Shown: positions 12,095-24,951, counted from the stretch's first letter. The stretch is 64,000 bases of DNA from Poecilobothrus nobilitatus (GCA_947095535.1 OX352772.1:316458018-316522017); one strand, 5' to 3'. Notes: generated by a model from the letters alone, not told the origin. Translations and numbers: made by a program.

Positions 12095-13065
12095 TGTTTG
12101 AAAGATGCTAATATGCTAATCCTGAAAGATTTTTCGTATCTCCAAATTTCAAGGTTCTTTTTATAACCGTTGCGGAAATGTAAAAAAAAGCAAAATCTTT
12201 CAAAATTTCGGTTTTCCATAAGGGGAAATATAAATATTAAATTTAATGAAATTGTATGTATAATTTTGGAATTGATATTTTTAACAAAATGTTAAGCAGA
12301 ACCTTACATATACATCTTTCAAAATTTGAGGGGCTGTACCTCTGCAACGAGTGGAGCTACATAAAAGGTTGTTTTACAACATTAATATTTTTAAGAGGCC
12401 TATCGATGACCTATACAACTTCCTAAACGTTTTAGAAATATTGCAAATAGAGGTATTTTTCAGAAACGTCAAAAACACGACATCGATTAAATATAATTTT
12501 TATAAATATTTTAACGCCGCTGTCATAATGTCCAAAATTATATGTTGATCTGCAACATTTTCAAAAAATCAATTAATTTTATTGATATTGCATGGCTAAA
12601 TATTTTCATTTTTAAGGGTTTGTAGTTGTTAAAATGGCTGAAAGTGAATTAAGGAAAAAATATTGTTTTTATAACACACACATATTTAGATACAAAAAAT
12701 TTAGAATTTAAATTTTTTTAAAATTTCATCTACTGCTAAGAATCAGAGACTAATCAGACATGGAACCAATGCACAATTAAAATTATTAAAATAGCGAAGA
12801 ACAATCAATTTGAAAAAATTTTTTAAATCATACATCAAATTCAAATTTCTAAAACATCAATGACAAATGAAATAATAATTGCTAAAATTAATGAAGCTTA
12901 AAGCACAAAAGACAAAACAAATGTCAGTAAGCGTCAAATTATCAACATTTTGTCGAAAAATACTAGACAAACGGACGAAAAGAGCTGGAAACAGACCAAA
13001 AAAATTTATAAGCAAATTTTTCAAAATTATTTTTGAAACATGTGCTAAAAAAATTAATTGTCTAA
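12095..13065 (+). mobile_element. Unnamed dispersed repeat family, member 1
   Basis: This is colinear with 14125-14995. Shared blocks in order are AAAGATTTTTC and AAGGTTCT near the start, then the core GGGGCTGTACCTCTGCAACG (about 12331) with GCTACATAAA. AAGAGGCCTATCGATG follows (about 12393). At the end come CGAAAAATACTAGACAAACGGACG and then ACATGTGCTAAAAAAATTAAT. The 106-codon plus frame at 12879-13199 and the 71-codon minus frame opposite it overlap and show no domain, so I treat the region as non-coding. The ACGGACG near its end resembles the module in the Helentron-like family, but no inverted repeats were established. Its class is unknown. Confidence 0.6.
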
Positions 13066-14124
13066 TAATCAAACAACAAAATAATTGTATAGATCTCAGA
13101 TTTTGTCATTTTTACAATAAATATTTCAATTTATCTTTGCCCTGTCTGTCTTACTCATCTTCACTACCACCGCATCTTTCATTTATTCAAATTAAATAAA
13201 TTAAAATCTAAAAATTTTTATTCAAATAAATAAAAAACAATTTTTTTTTTTTTGGAAAATAATTTCTCTTTACGTTTAATATGACAACTTGGTGGTTTCC
13301 TTCCAATATTTAGATTACTTTAGTAATCATAAAATTGCTAGTGGCTGCTAACAAGTAAATTTACACAATTCAATTGGTTGAATTGATTCATAAAATTAAA
13401 AAAATAGTAAAAAGTGTTTAAAAGTGTGTCTAATAGACTAAAAAAAAATAAAAATAAATTAAAGAGAGTCATTGAGTCATTTTGTAAAATAAAACGTAGG
13501 CGAATGCAGCAAGAAAAAAAAAATTTCATTTAAAATAAGTTAGTTTTTGATATGTTGTGATACTTTTAGTAAAAAAAAAAAAAAACTTTCTAAGTATATC
13601 TTTATAAAGGATTAAATGTACAGTAATAATTTCAATAAAATATATTGTAATATACATTTAATTTATGAATCATTTTTTCAATTTATATTTTTAAGTGTCA
13701 CAATTTTGAAAATAAAAAAAAAATTGATCACTACACAACATTTATTACAAATGAGTTACAAATGAGACGAAAAAAAAATAAAACCAACAAGGCAGAATGT
13801 AAACCAAAGGTTTTTAAAGTCGTCCATTTTCCAAAACACAATACAAACTGTTTAAAATCGTAACTTGTACCAAAATTTGAAAAATTTTCTTAGAATTTCA
13901 TATAATAAGAAAAAATATGTAAAACAAAGAGACACTTTTATCAATATTAACGGAACTCTATATAATTAAGAAAACCATTAATACATATATGTACAATTAT
14001 AAAGAAAAAGCTTTAATTTTCGAAGAAATTTATATACGTGACTAAGTTACAGGTGTTTAACAATAGCAAAATTTGAATTTTTGAGCTCTAAAAGCAACCT
14101 TTAAGAGGCTGTTACATATTTTCT
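13066..14124. other. AT-rich non-coding stretch
   Basis: Nothing recognisable was found between two members of the unnamed family. A short minus frame at 13338-13529 is phenylalanine-rich and not supported as coding. Confidence 0.5.
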
Positions 14125-14495
14125 GATACAACTTTCATTAATTCAAAAAGATTTTTCTTTTCTTAAAATTTTAAGGTTCTAACAAAAACGGGCCGAATTT
14201 ATAAAGGAAGAAATATCTTGCAAAATTTTGTCTTCATATAACAGTAAATTTAAATACTAAATTAAAAGAAAAAAAATGTGTAATTTTAATATTAATTTAT
14301 AAAGGTAAAAGTTCTGTCGAATGGCCTTTTTAAATGGAAAAGCAAAACTTGTGATATACGCATTTAAAATAGAGCTTTTTTAAAGTTTGAGAGACTGTAC
14401 CTCCGTAATGGGGTAGGCTACATAAATGAGATCTCAAATTCTTTTTAAGAGATCTACCGATGCTTAAAATTTAATGGCTCTATCTTTAACGGTGC

Positions 14496-14610
14496 AACAA
14501 TCCTGCACGCCAAAATCAACCTGCGACAAAATCTTGTTTTTTTTTTTAGTATCTTGCATTACCAAATCAATATCTTTCTAAAATCTTGGATTACAAAATC
14601 TTTGACGGAC
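14496..14610 (-). repeat. Left arm array of ~15-16-bp CAAAATC units
   Basis: CAAAATCTTG-type units recur at roughly 15-16-bp steps (for example at 14511 and 14527), interrupted by a T run near 14537-14547. They continue as ATCTTGCATTACCAAATC and TCTTGGATTACAAAATC, ending at about 14602-14610. They are the inverse of the GATTTTG units at 14776-14879. Confidence 0.6.
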
Positions 14611-14775
14611 AAAATCTTGCAAAATATTTTGAAAAAAATAGATTGTGACTTTGTTTTTAAAGTATGTAGAAAAAAATAGTTAAGGTGGATTTTAGAGTTT
14701 GATTCAAAAGCAGGTTTACCGCTTTTTCCAGAATATTCATATATAAGAATATGTGACATTCTGAATTACATGCAA

Positions 14776-14879
14776 GATTTTGTCCTAGTAGGCTTTGGAA
14801 AACAGATTTTGTTTTAAAAGATTTTCGAAAACAAGATTTTGCCGCATTAGATTTTGACGTAAAAGATAATGTAGCAAAT
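14776..14879 (+). repeat. Right arm minisatellite, seven ~15-bp GATTTTG units
   Basis: Units start at 14776, 14791, 14805, 14820, 14835, 14850 and 14865. They begin GATTTTG, or variants such as GGCTTTG, GATTTTC and GATAATG, each followed by about eight variable bases. With the inverted array at 14496-14610 and a ~165-bp spacer, the region could fold into a long imperfect hairpin, as in foldback elements. Confidence 0.72.
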
Positions 14880-14995
14880 TCGTGCAAAATTTTTCGAACA
14901 GACGGACGAAGGGGGAGAGTTAAATTGATAGGCACATTTCTTAAAAAATTTTTTTTTTATTTTTTGGAAATGTGCTAAAAATCAATTCATAAAAT

Positions 14996-16275
14996 ATGCT
15001 TATATGAAGTAATTCATTCCTTTTCACAAAATACTAATTACATTAACGTGAAATATAAAAAAAAAAAAAAAAAAAAAATGTGCGGTTACTCTCCAACAAA
15101 AAGTTTAAAGGAATCACAACATTTATAAAAAATAAAATATATAAAAAATTAATAAATAAAATGCTATTGACAAATGAGTGATATTTTAACAGTTTTGCAA
15201 TAAATTATATATTAAAGTCCAATAAAAATATATGTACCTACTTATAAAAGGCATATTGACTCAATTATAATTATGTACTAAATAAAAAATTTGTTTCGGA
15301 ATAAATTATTTGAAATGAATTGAAATGAAAATCTGTAATGTGAGTGGGACTGAAAGGAAAATGTTAATATGAAAATAATTTGCTTTCTGTTTTTCTACTT
15401 TCACTTTACTTTTTTAGTATCGCATATAAATTAAATGTAAATTAGGAAAGAAATAATATTCATAATCATATATATATGTATGTATATATGTATCTTAATT
15501 AAAAAAAAAATTATTACGATAAATTTAATTTACCGTCCGTTTTTTTTTTTTTGTAATTTAAAATTGAAAAAAAAAAATTCTTCTTTTCATTGCAATTTGT
15601 TGAAAATATTTTACGCAATTTGAGATATTTAAGAAATTTTTGATTGAGAAGATTGTAAGAATTTAACAAGCATTTCGCATTGAAAACGTGTTATATTTTC
15701 CACCTCGAAAATTGAATGATTCACATGAAATTTAGTTATATTGGTACACAGTAATCCAACACTTTTGTTGAAAAAAATGGGTTTAAAATGTCGTCGTACA
15801 TTACATATTTTTTATATTTCTACATATTATGTGTACGTTTATACGAATTAAGACATAAAGCAATAGGAATTCCGTTCTCTAATCTATAAAATATGATAAA
15901 TATTTATATGTAAATTAAATTGGAATAAAGTATATGATACAATTCCATTCGATTTTTTTTTATTTTAAATCTTTTAAATCCTTTCAAATAAAATATCAAA
16001 TGTACGAGTATTGCAACATAAAAATCATTTTATAAATCATTTTTAATCATTTCTAATCATTTCTAATCATCATTTATGTTTCTTAAATTATTTTGCTATA
16101 AATCTGTACATTTTGGTTACGTATGCCGTAGAAATAGTCAAGACTCAAGTAAGCACAGTACATACTTACTTATTTATTTATTAAAAGGTATCGTGGCACA
16201 TAAATATACCAGATAGTTATAACTCCTGTTTCCAATTTGGAATGTGGGGTACTACGTACATACTTTTCTTTTTTC
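14996..16275. other. AT-rich non-coding stretch
   Basis: No gene or repeat family was seen. TATG-rich microsatellite-like sequence lies near 15470-15490, and A/T homopolymers include an A run near 15058-15078. Confidence 0.5.
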
Positions 16276-16361
16276 TATATAAATAGTGGTGGTATTTAGT
16301 AGTAGTGTCGTTGGTTTTTTGTCAACTGAATTCCGTTTTATAATACAACTCTTTTGGTAAG
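16276..16361 (+). promoter_or_regulatory. Possible TATA promoter followed by a splice-donor-like site
   Basis: TATATAAATAG at 16276-16286 matches an insect TATA box. About 25-30 bp downstream is a less A/T-rich stretch containing GTAGTAGTGTCGTTGG, where transcription could start, and GGTAAGC at 16356-16362 resembles a 5' splice site. There is no ATG between them, so the arrangement would fit a short non-coding first exon. TATA-like strings are common in this base composition and no downstream exon was recognised. A decayed LTR promoter is an alternative. Confidence 0.18.
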
Positions 16362-16854
16362 CGGTCTAAAATTTGCATAATGGGAAAAATTAATATAAGA
16401 TGGATTAATTGTAAGGTGTAAAATATAAGAAATTTAACAGTTTTCTGTATTGGAAAAATTTCTTTTGAAATTTTTCGAATATTTGAAAAGCCTGAAACAA
16501 AAGCCGTATTCGATTAAAATCACAATTATTTGTAGAAAACAAAAGAAGAAATGAAGAAAGACAATAAACATTTTGTATCATTAAATAGAGAAATCTTATC
16601 CTTTAAGTCTCTGAAAATTTTCGATTATCTTGACATACACTACCATTTCCTTTTATGAATGTTCACACGTGTGTCATTTTACATTTTATTTGGTTTATTT
16701 TAATAAGTTCTTTCTTGTTCAAATGTATGTTAAAAGATACCATTCATATATGATTTCAATATCACAGCTTCAAAAATTCGTTTAACGGGAATATAACGGT
16801 AACTCCTCACTACTTTAAATGTTTTGTAATTAAATTATTTTAAATGTCTTGTTG
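16362..16854. other. AT-rich non-coding stretch
   Basis: No feature could be supported here. Confidence 0.45.
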
Positions 16855-17010
16855 TTGAAAGATATTTGAAAATAAAAAATACATAATTAAGATAAATTTT
16901 AGAATTGGTTTCAAAATCAGGGTTAAACACTTTTTGCAGAATATATATGTAATATATATTACAAATATAAATGTGAGATTATGAATTACCAAGGATTTCA
17001 TAATTGGGTA
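16855..17010 (+). repeat. Fragment of the unnamed dispersed family
   Basis: This stretch resembles the spacer between the two arms of member 2 (14655-14790). Matching blocks in order are TTTTAGA-TT-(G/T)(A/T)TTCAAAA-CAGG, then CTTTTT-CAGAATAT, GTGA-ATT-TGAATTAC and AGGATTT/AAGATTTT. The 15-bp arrays are not present. It was recognised by eye and is diverged. Confidence 0.5.
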
Positions 17011-17615
17011 CACTTAAATAACACTCCAATCAAATGAAATCCATGAGTAAATGAAAAATACCCTGTATTTGATTGATTTATAAATTTTTAATAATTTTTG
17101 ACGTCATAAATTTAATTTTTTTATTTTAACTAAATGACAAAATATAATAATAAAATGTCAACTTTTTAATTAAAAAAATTTATAGCACGGAAATGAAACA
17201 AGTCTTAACTATAAAATTTTTTTTATTATTATTAAAATTAATAAATTATAATAATAAAACAATTAACAAATTATTATTAAAATAAAATTATTTCAAAAAT
17301 TATTCACAAACAAAATATATAGATTATTAATATATTAATATATTTATTAATTTATTGTATTTTATTATCTTAAAACAAAAAAAAAATTGCAAATAAAAAT
17401 ATATATATATATATATATATACAAATAGTAAATAAAATAACGAATCATATTGAGAAAAAAATTTACTTACTAAAACTAAAATTAACGATAAGTATCATAA
17501 ATAAAATTTATTTTAAATTATGCGCTTAATCAATAGCAAAAAAAAAAACTAACAAATAAATAAATTTTTTTTTTACTGAAACTTTAGAATTTTATTATCT
17601 TTACATATATATATA
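17011..17615. other. AT-rich stretch with TA microsatellite
   Basis: No gene was seen. A (TA)n tract lies at about 17399-17421 and a second, shorter one at 17606-17617 borders the following element. Confidence 0.55.
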
Positions 17616-18283
17616 TACAGGGTGTCAGAAAATCAAACGTCATGAAGAAATGAGGATATAGGAGAAACAAGAGATCGAAACAAGTAAACAATTCGTCCGC
17701 AGGGGATCGTTTCTTATCGCTTTCCGAGATAACCGCCTACAAAGTACATATTTTCGTATATTGCAATTTACATATCAACCAATATTTATGGCAAAAACAA
17801 CAAAATTTCATGAAGCACATGGAAATATTTATTTTTTTCAAAAAATGTAAAAGATACAATAAAAATGATGATAACATAAATTAAAAATAAAACTTTAATA
17901 TTGATAAGTTAAAAAATGAAATAATAATCGTAATAACGGCTTTTTTACAATTACGGTTATTTAAAAAAAACATTGAAAAATATCAATATTTTTCCACTTG
18001 AGAAGCTTAATTATTGAAGTTAAGAAAAAGTTAATGTATATAGTATATAGTTTCATATACATATGTATATAGTTTCATCTGTGTATCGATACCTAAACGA
18101 ATGTTATACAGGAGAGCGAAGCTATTGTTATATTTTTAAAAACTTAACAAAAAATTTTTGAAGTCTGTTATCTTAGAAATCGTTAAGAACAGAACAGAAC
18201 AGAACTGCATCACTTCCTCCTATTTTTTTAACCTTTCCTATCACCTTCTTCCTTCGTAACCGTCAATTTTCATACACGCTGTA
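17616..18283. mobile_element. Probable non-autonomous TIR DNA transposon (ACAGGGTGT type), 668 bp
   Basis: The left end reads ATATACAGGGTGTCAGAAAAT (from 17613). The right end reads ATTTTCATACACGCTGTATAT (to 18286) and is its imperfect inverse with about 17 of 21 matches. This defines terminal inverted repeats beginning TACAG. The interior near 17690-17760 is less A/T-rich, including TTATCGCTTTCCGAGATAAC, and has no open frame of note. An (AGAAC)4 repeat lies at 18186-18205. Flanking TATA sequences prevent a confident target-site call. Related ACAGGGTGT sites occur at 36224 and 36383. Confidence 0.6.
18186..18205 (+). repeat. (AGAAC)4 microsatellite
   Basis: Four perfect AGAAC pentamers lie inside the TIR element, one of the few simple repeats here that is not A/T only. 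Confidence 0.85.
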
Positions 18284-19023
18284 TATTTAAACTAAATATA
18301 AGGTAATAACAAAAACAAAATATTTTTACTTATACATACAATAATAAAAGTTTTCTATACATAGATAAATATCAACCTTTTTCATTCCATAAATATTTTT
18401 TTTTTTAGTTTTAAATTTCGTGGTTAAACTTTTAAGATATTAAATTTTTTGATATATCTACAGATATAAATTTTAGAGTTGATTTTTATGTACATATCAA
18501 AATTAATTTCAGTTAAATTTGTGTATATTTTGAAAAATACTTAAAATATATAGATGAAAATACTAACTAAAACTAATAGTAAAAACTAGAAATAGTAAAA
18601 AAAAAAAAAATAATAAAAATACAGTGGGGTTACATTAAGTAAATTTTATAAACATTAATGGCGACAATATTGATTTAATGTTTACACTATTTTTCACATC
18701 ATTTAATTTTAGTAAACAATTCTAATGAATTTTAATTTTGATTAGTTATACAAAATTTAAAATCAAAACAAAAAAAAAAAACTATAATTTTATGTTAAAA
18801 AGAAAATCATCATAAAAAAAAATTAAGTTTAAAATTTCATAGGAATTTGCTAGGTATTGAGTTTTTTTTTTTTATTTTTTTTTATTTTTTCTGTTTTTAA
18901 TCCGTTGAAAGAACAACTTATAATAAAAGTAGATTAAAATCACCGCTATTAAAATTACAGTACAGATTTTATTTTATTTAAAGAATATCAGAAAACAGAA
19001 ATAATTTAAACATAAATCACTAA
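18284..19023. other. AT-rich non-coding stretch
   Basis: No gene or repeat could be supported. Confidence 0.5.
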
Positions 19024-19200
19024 TGGGGCATCGGTATACTCCTGTAAGTGAGTAAGAGCTTATAAAATATATAAAGAATAAGAGGTTCAAGTCCCACATA
19101 TGTCTTAAGAATAATTTACGGTCACGAGTTTTATCACATCTGGAAAGGGAAGGCTAAGGAAGGAGTAATTATACCTTGTCACATTATGTGGCATAAAACA
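19024..19200 (+). mobile_element. tRNA-derived SINE, copy 3 (degenerate A box)
   Basis: The head GGGGCATCGGTATACTCCTG is diverged from the GGGGCCTCGGTGGCCTAGTG type, but AGTGAGTAAGAGC is kept. The B box GGTTCAAGTCC lies at 19084-19094. Downstream are AATAATTTACGGTCACGAG-like, GGAAAGGGAAGGCT and CCTTGTCACATTATGTGGCA blocks, the family body and tail in the right order. An AAGGAAGGAGTAATTATA segment before the tail looks like a small insertion. Confidence 0.72.
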
Positions 19201-22200
19201 CTCCTATAAGTATGCTATAAAAATATGAAATTAATAACTACATAAAATAATTATAGTATTCAAAGGGTTCTCAGTGGCATTGGGTTAAAATCGAAATTTC
19301 CACATTTTATCAAGCATTTGAAAAAATATCATAGTCATTTATTTTATATTTTCTTATTTTTGCTAATATAATACCAAAATTAACTGCCAGATTATTTTAT
19401 TAAGATTTTTTTACATTAAATTCATTGAATTCATTGTAAAAAACCAACAAATAAAAGTTTATTTATTTATGAAACGAATTTCAAAATGAAAAAAAGACAG
19501 AGTTGGTCATAAAACTGATTTTTTTACAAAAAAAAGCATTGTTTTTTTTTTTTTTTTTTTGTATATTTTCTAATTGTCATATTAAATGTACATCTAATAG
19601 TGTTATTTTTATAGTATTTATGAAATATTTGCAGTAACTAATGATTCAAATATTAAATAGTGTACATATCGATTGTTAAATATATGCATTAAGTATTAGT
19701 AATTTTATCGAAAATATTGCTAAGAAGGTATTTTTTTCTTGACAATCAGTTTATACATAATATAATATGTGCCTATTAATGCCCTCAACTAAATTTTATA
19801 TGTTTACTTTATTTTTTGAATTACCTGCATACTTAAAATTATAAAAAAAAAAAAAATAAAATATTTAAATTTTAAAATGAAGCTTCCCTAACAACAGGTT
19901 GACTTAATTTTTCATTGAACCACGAAAAACCTAATTTGATTGGACAAAAAAATGATTAATTTTAGAAAATTATAACTTTTAATACACAAAAGACTTTAAA
20001 AGGAATCATTTTTCTAATATCTGAAAATCTGAAAGAATGAAAAAAAAAACTATTTCATAACAATGAAAATAATTATAATATACTTACTATATTTTAAACA
20101 CGCCGCGTAAAATCTGAATTTCTTGTTCAAATATTTCATTAAAAAATTAAAGTCCAACCTTTTGTAAAACCAACTAAACAAAACAACTATTTTATAGCAA
20201 TTAAAAAAAAAAAAAACTTGAAAACACTTAAGTATTATAATTTTATCTAAAATTGATAAATTATTAAATACGTCTTAAAAATAAAAAGAAAAATTGAAAA
20301 AAAAAAAAATTTTCCAACTTCTTCAACAAAACATTAGTAAAATTTCTGCTAAAATAAATAAAAAAAAAAAAAAATTGATTTTATATCTTATTAATCCACT
20401 TCAGACATTAACAAAAAAAAAAAACAAAAAAGAAAAAAAATTAGCAGAAAATATTTTTATCTCGTTAATCCAAAAAAAAAAAAACTTTTTGAATTAAGAG
20501 CACTTAACAAAGCATTATTTTACTACTTATCCCCATAAGAGGTCACATAATTCGTTTCTAAATATTTTGTAAATATTCCCAGAAGGACATGAAATATTTG
20601 TAATATACAATTTTTTTTTTTTTTTTCTTTTCTTCTGACTAGTCTTTTCTTTCCTCTTATTTGCAACATTTCGTCTCACAATATTCATTTGACAAGTCAC
20701 AGTACTTTTAGTACTTTAGTACTAAAAATAATTTATGTAATTCCAATGACTGAAAAAAAAAACACAAAATAAAAAATAAAAAATGAAAAATGAAAGTTTT
20801 TCAACTTAACTTTTCACAATATTTATTAAATCTATAAATATTATATTGAATGGACATAAATGGACCACTTAATAGGAGATTTTTTAACTCCTTTGAGAGG
20901 ATACAAGTTTTTCTTTACAGTTTTTCTTTTTTTTTTTGACGAAATTTGTTTTTGGAAAAATTAAAAGCAAAACAATTGTTTTAGATTATTCTTAATGATG
21001 TCCTTTTATAAGTTTATTGTTTTATCAAGATGTCCTTAAAACCTATATATTAAATCAATTTCTTTGTTTGTTTGGTTTTCTTAATTTCAACTATTTAATC
21101 ATGTATTTGGATTAATTTAAAAAAAATAAAAATAAAAATTCAAACTCATGTTAAATGTCTTTGAGAAAAAAAAAAAAAAACAATTAATGGGAAAAATAAA
21201 AACAAAAAAGAAAAAAAAACCATATCGACGAGACATTTCTACAACAAAAGTTAAAATGTGCCTCTCACGCAACATTCAACAAATTTTTATCGCAAGTTTA
21301 ATTTTCCTAAATAGAATGATTCTTCTTTTATCATAATAAGAGTTTTTTTTTTTTTTTTGGAGGATTCGAAAAATATTTAACCTAAAATAAATCTTTTTTT
21401 TTAATTTATTTTGAATACACGCAAATATTAATAAAAGAAAAAAATTTTCTAGAAAATTTGTCTGCTCATATTTACTATAAAAAAAATGTATAAAAATAAC
21501 TAATTTCAGGTTGTTTTTTTTTTTTTCTTTTTGGTTTTTCCACAAAGATATTAAAAGTTCAAAACTTTTCAATATTTCCTCTGTAAATCAAAACGTCAAA
21601 AATAATATCCACCCATTAACTTATAACCAAACCTAATTTTAAACCTTAAAAATATTTTTTTGAAATAAAATAAATAAACATAAAATCACGCAATATATTT
21701 ATTTATATATACATATGTACATATATATATATATACATATTATTAATACAAACCAATAAAAAGGATTAACCTATATTATACATATTATACGTATATTATA
21801 CATATGTATGTATCTATGTGTTGAATTTTAATAAAAAATCCCATCCTAATCTGATTTTAATTAGGGTAAGGCAAATGGCGGCAATTTTTCACAGTACATT
21901 CAAATTCAGGGTCAATAATTTTCCTATTTTTTCGTTTGTATCGTTTGTATTTTTCATTTCATGCTTTTCTCTGTGTTTTTTTTATTTTTATTTTTTATTT
22001 GAGAAAAGAACAATTTTCATTTAAAGAATATTCAAATTTAATTTTAAGAATGTTTTATTTTTAACAAAAAAAAAAAGTTATATGTATAATAATAATAGAA
22101 AATTGTTTTGTATGCCTCGACTTTACAGAAGCTGTTATCAAAAGACAATTTTTTTTTCGAACGACAAAAGTAAACTTTTGATTTTTCAATAATTAGGTAA

Positions 22201-24951
22201 TAAAATTAAGGACGAAAATTTTTACTCAACTCAATTATGAATAACTATAATGTATAAAAAAAAAAAACCTCTTTAGATCCAACACTCATGAAATGCCATT
22301 AAAATTATTTTAAACTGCTTAATTACTATAATTTTAAATATTTTATATATTTAAATCAGTTTAACATTCATATTTTCTAAATTTAAATAAAATAAAATTT
22401 ACAAAATCTTATATCAAAAAAGGATGAATTTAATTTCTACTTTTCTCCTTTGAAATTTTCTTGCTATTTTTATTTTAAAAGCAGAAATAGTGTAATAGAT
22501 ATATTTTTTTTATGTCGACTACAGCAATACTTTACAAAAGATTTTCTTTATTATTGAAAATAAAAATATAAAGAAAAAAAAATAAAATAAAATAACATAA
22601 AGAAATGGCACAACACTTTAAATGTTGGCACACAATAAACAATTCATGGAAGAAAAAGAAAATAAATATTTTCTTCTAAGGACAAAAATTACAAAATTTA
22701 TGATCGTTATTTTTCCTTTCACTTTCAGGCAATTTTGACTTTCCCTTACCTTTTCAAAATATCACTGAATAATAACACATAAATAACAAAAGAAGAAGAC
22801 AACAAACAAACAACAAAATAGAATATAAATAAAAACGAAAAATACATTAAAATATCCAAAAAAAAAAAAAGCTTGAAATAAAATTTTTACAAGTACAAAA
22901 TATAAATAAAAATTTTAAGACGCTGAGATTTACAAAAAAAAAAAAAAATAAAACGGCAATACTAAAACTAAAAAAAAAATAAGGAATAAATAAATAAAAA
23001 CATGAAAAATAATATGTTGCAAACAGTTAAAGCATCAATTTAACAATAAAGACAATAATAAAAAATAAAAAAAAATTAAAAAAAAAAACACAATAACAAG
23101 GCACCAATACAATAATAACAAAAATAATCATAATATCATCAATAATTTATTGTAATGTGGCGCTGATGCTAGCCTAAGCATTAATTTTTTTTTGTTTTTT
23201 TTTTTAGGACTTTTGAATTTTGATTTTTTTACTGTTAAAAACCCCTTTTTTTCTTCGCCCAACCAATCTCAGCTGGATATTTTAACAAACGAAACAAAAA
23301 AAAAAAAAAAAAGATGTGACAAGATTTCAAAGAGTGAAATGAAAAAAGAAACAGTGGCATCAATAGAAAAGATTAAGAGGAGAACAAATTAAATTTTCAA
23401 ATATAGACATTTTATAGATCCTGTCTTTGCCTTTTTAAAGTACCCACTCAAAATCTATAATATACATCAAAAGAAAAAAAAAAAACACAAAAAATTAAAA
23501 AATTTAGGTTTATCCAAAAGATGAAAATAAATATTGTAAAATCAATAAATTTTTTTTTTTTTTTTTTTTTTTTAAGAGAACATTAAATGATAATAAAAAT
23601 GTCATTTAAATTTAATATAAAGAAAAATAATGTATGTATGTTTAAAATAAAAAGAGATAGCAATAATTTAAAAGATTTAGAAAATTGAAGTATTTAAGTT
23701 AATTCAACACTAAATTGAATGTTTTTCTTTTTTTGTTTCTTTCATTTTAAAAATAATGACTTTTATTTTAAGATTTATTTTTTTTTGTTTATTATTATTA
23801 TTTAATATAATTGTTTTGAAATTGATTTTAAATCCGAGACAGTATAATCTAATTTTATTATATAAATCGATTTAATTATAATGAATGTGATTTTATGTAG
23901 TATAATATGGTGTGGTGTAACTTCATGATAAGATATTGTAATATAAAATTTAATTAAAATTATACATAATACATATCTATATTCTATATATATAGTATAT
24001 ACATATATTGGATTTTATATACTAAATTATGCTTCACATTTTGAAAATATTTGAATAGTTTAATAACATTGATTATGCCCACACTTGTCGCATTGTTAAT
24101 GTTAACATTTTTGACATTTACATGTCCACACTATTTTTTTGTTGACAATTGTATTTTGGGAAATATGATTGTTTGTGTATATGTATAAAATTCCGTTGGA
24201 AATTTATAATTAAATAATTTGGAGTATATAAAAAAAAAACAAAAAAATGGTGACGCTTTAAAAATTATATTATTAAATTTTTGTTGTGCTGCTCGAAAAT
24301 GTCAAATTGAAGTAGACAAATTTAGGTTAAAAAAAACAACAAGAAAAGTTTTGGCGATTCTGGTTAAAAATTATTTAGTTTGTAGGCCAGCGGAATGAAA
24401 CGAATGAAAAAGGAATTGCATTTTTGATATAATGTTAACAGGATCATATGATGTAACAGTACTGAAATAAAAAAAAAGATAAACTCTGACTAATCATGAT
24501 CTCGATTTATCTCCAATATGTTATCAGAGAAAAGAAAAATGATGTAATTGGGACTGAAAACAAAATTAGTGATTACTTCAATGTTATTTAAAAAATGTTA
24601 TGTTATTTCAATGTTACACTTCAAGAAATTTTTATCAAAAAAGTAAATTATCAAACTAGTAAATTTAAAACTTGTTATTACAAAAAAAAAAGAAGAAAAA
24701 TACTGTTAATTGACTTTAAGTAAGTCAAAAAATAAATGGAAAAACAGAAATTGAAAATGGATTTAAACTAAAAAAATCCAGTTATGCTAAAATAATAAGT
24801 TATAATTAAATAAAAAGATGTAAATCAACATCAGATAGTATAATTTAGTATATAACCGTCAACGTCAGAAGTACAAAAAAAAAACGTGTATAACCTAATT
24901 AAATAAAGAATTAGAATAAAGCTAAAGTTTTTTTTTCTTTTTTAGTTTATT
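19201..24951. other. Long AT-rich non-coding stretch, no element recognised
   Basis: This is 5.7 kb without an identifiable gene, SINE or transposon. It is rich in A tracts (20300-20480, 21160-21230, 22560-23110), with a 24-base T run at about 23550-23573 and TA/TATG tracts near 21710-21760 and 23975-24010. Open frames of 62-98 codons at 20294-20497, 21148-21336, 21276-21572, 21818-22024 and 23192-23392 translate to lysine- or phenylalanine-rich strings. They overlap or run into homopolymers and are not called. Confidence 0.5.

Larger units (their letters stand above)
14125..14995 (+). mobile_element. Unnamed dispersed repeat family, member 2, with foldback arrays
   Basis: This aligns with 12095-13065. 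It has AAAGATTTTTC and AAGGTTCT at the start and the core GAGACTGTACCTCCGTAATG (about 14391), then GGCTACATAAA. AAGAGATCTACCGATG comes next, and at the end TTTTTCGAACAGACGGACGA and GGAAATGTGCTAAAAATCAA. Between core and end it carries an insertion absent from member 1: two oppositely oriented arrays of ~15-bp units around a unique spacer. The core also resembles the complement of 49470-49860. No coding potential is supported and the class is unknown. Confidence 0.62.

Noticed and set aside
12879..13199. 106-codon plus-strand open frame
   Set aside because: It begins inside a member of the unnamed repeat family and is not preserved in the aligned second member. The minus strand is also open over part of it.
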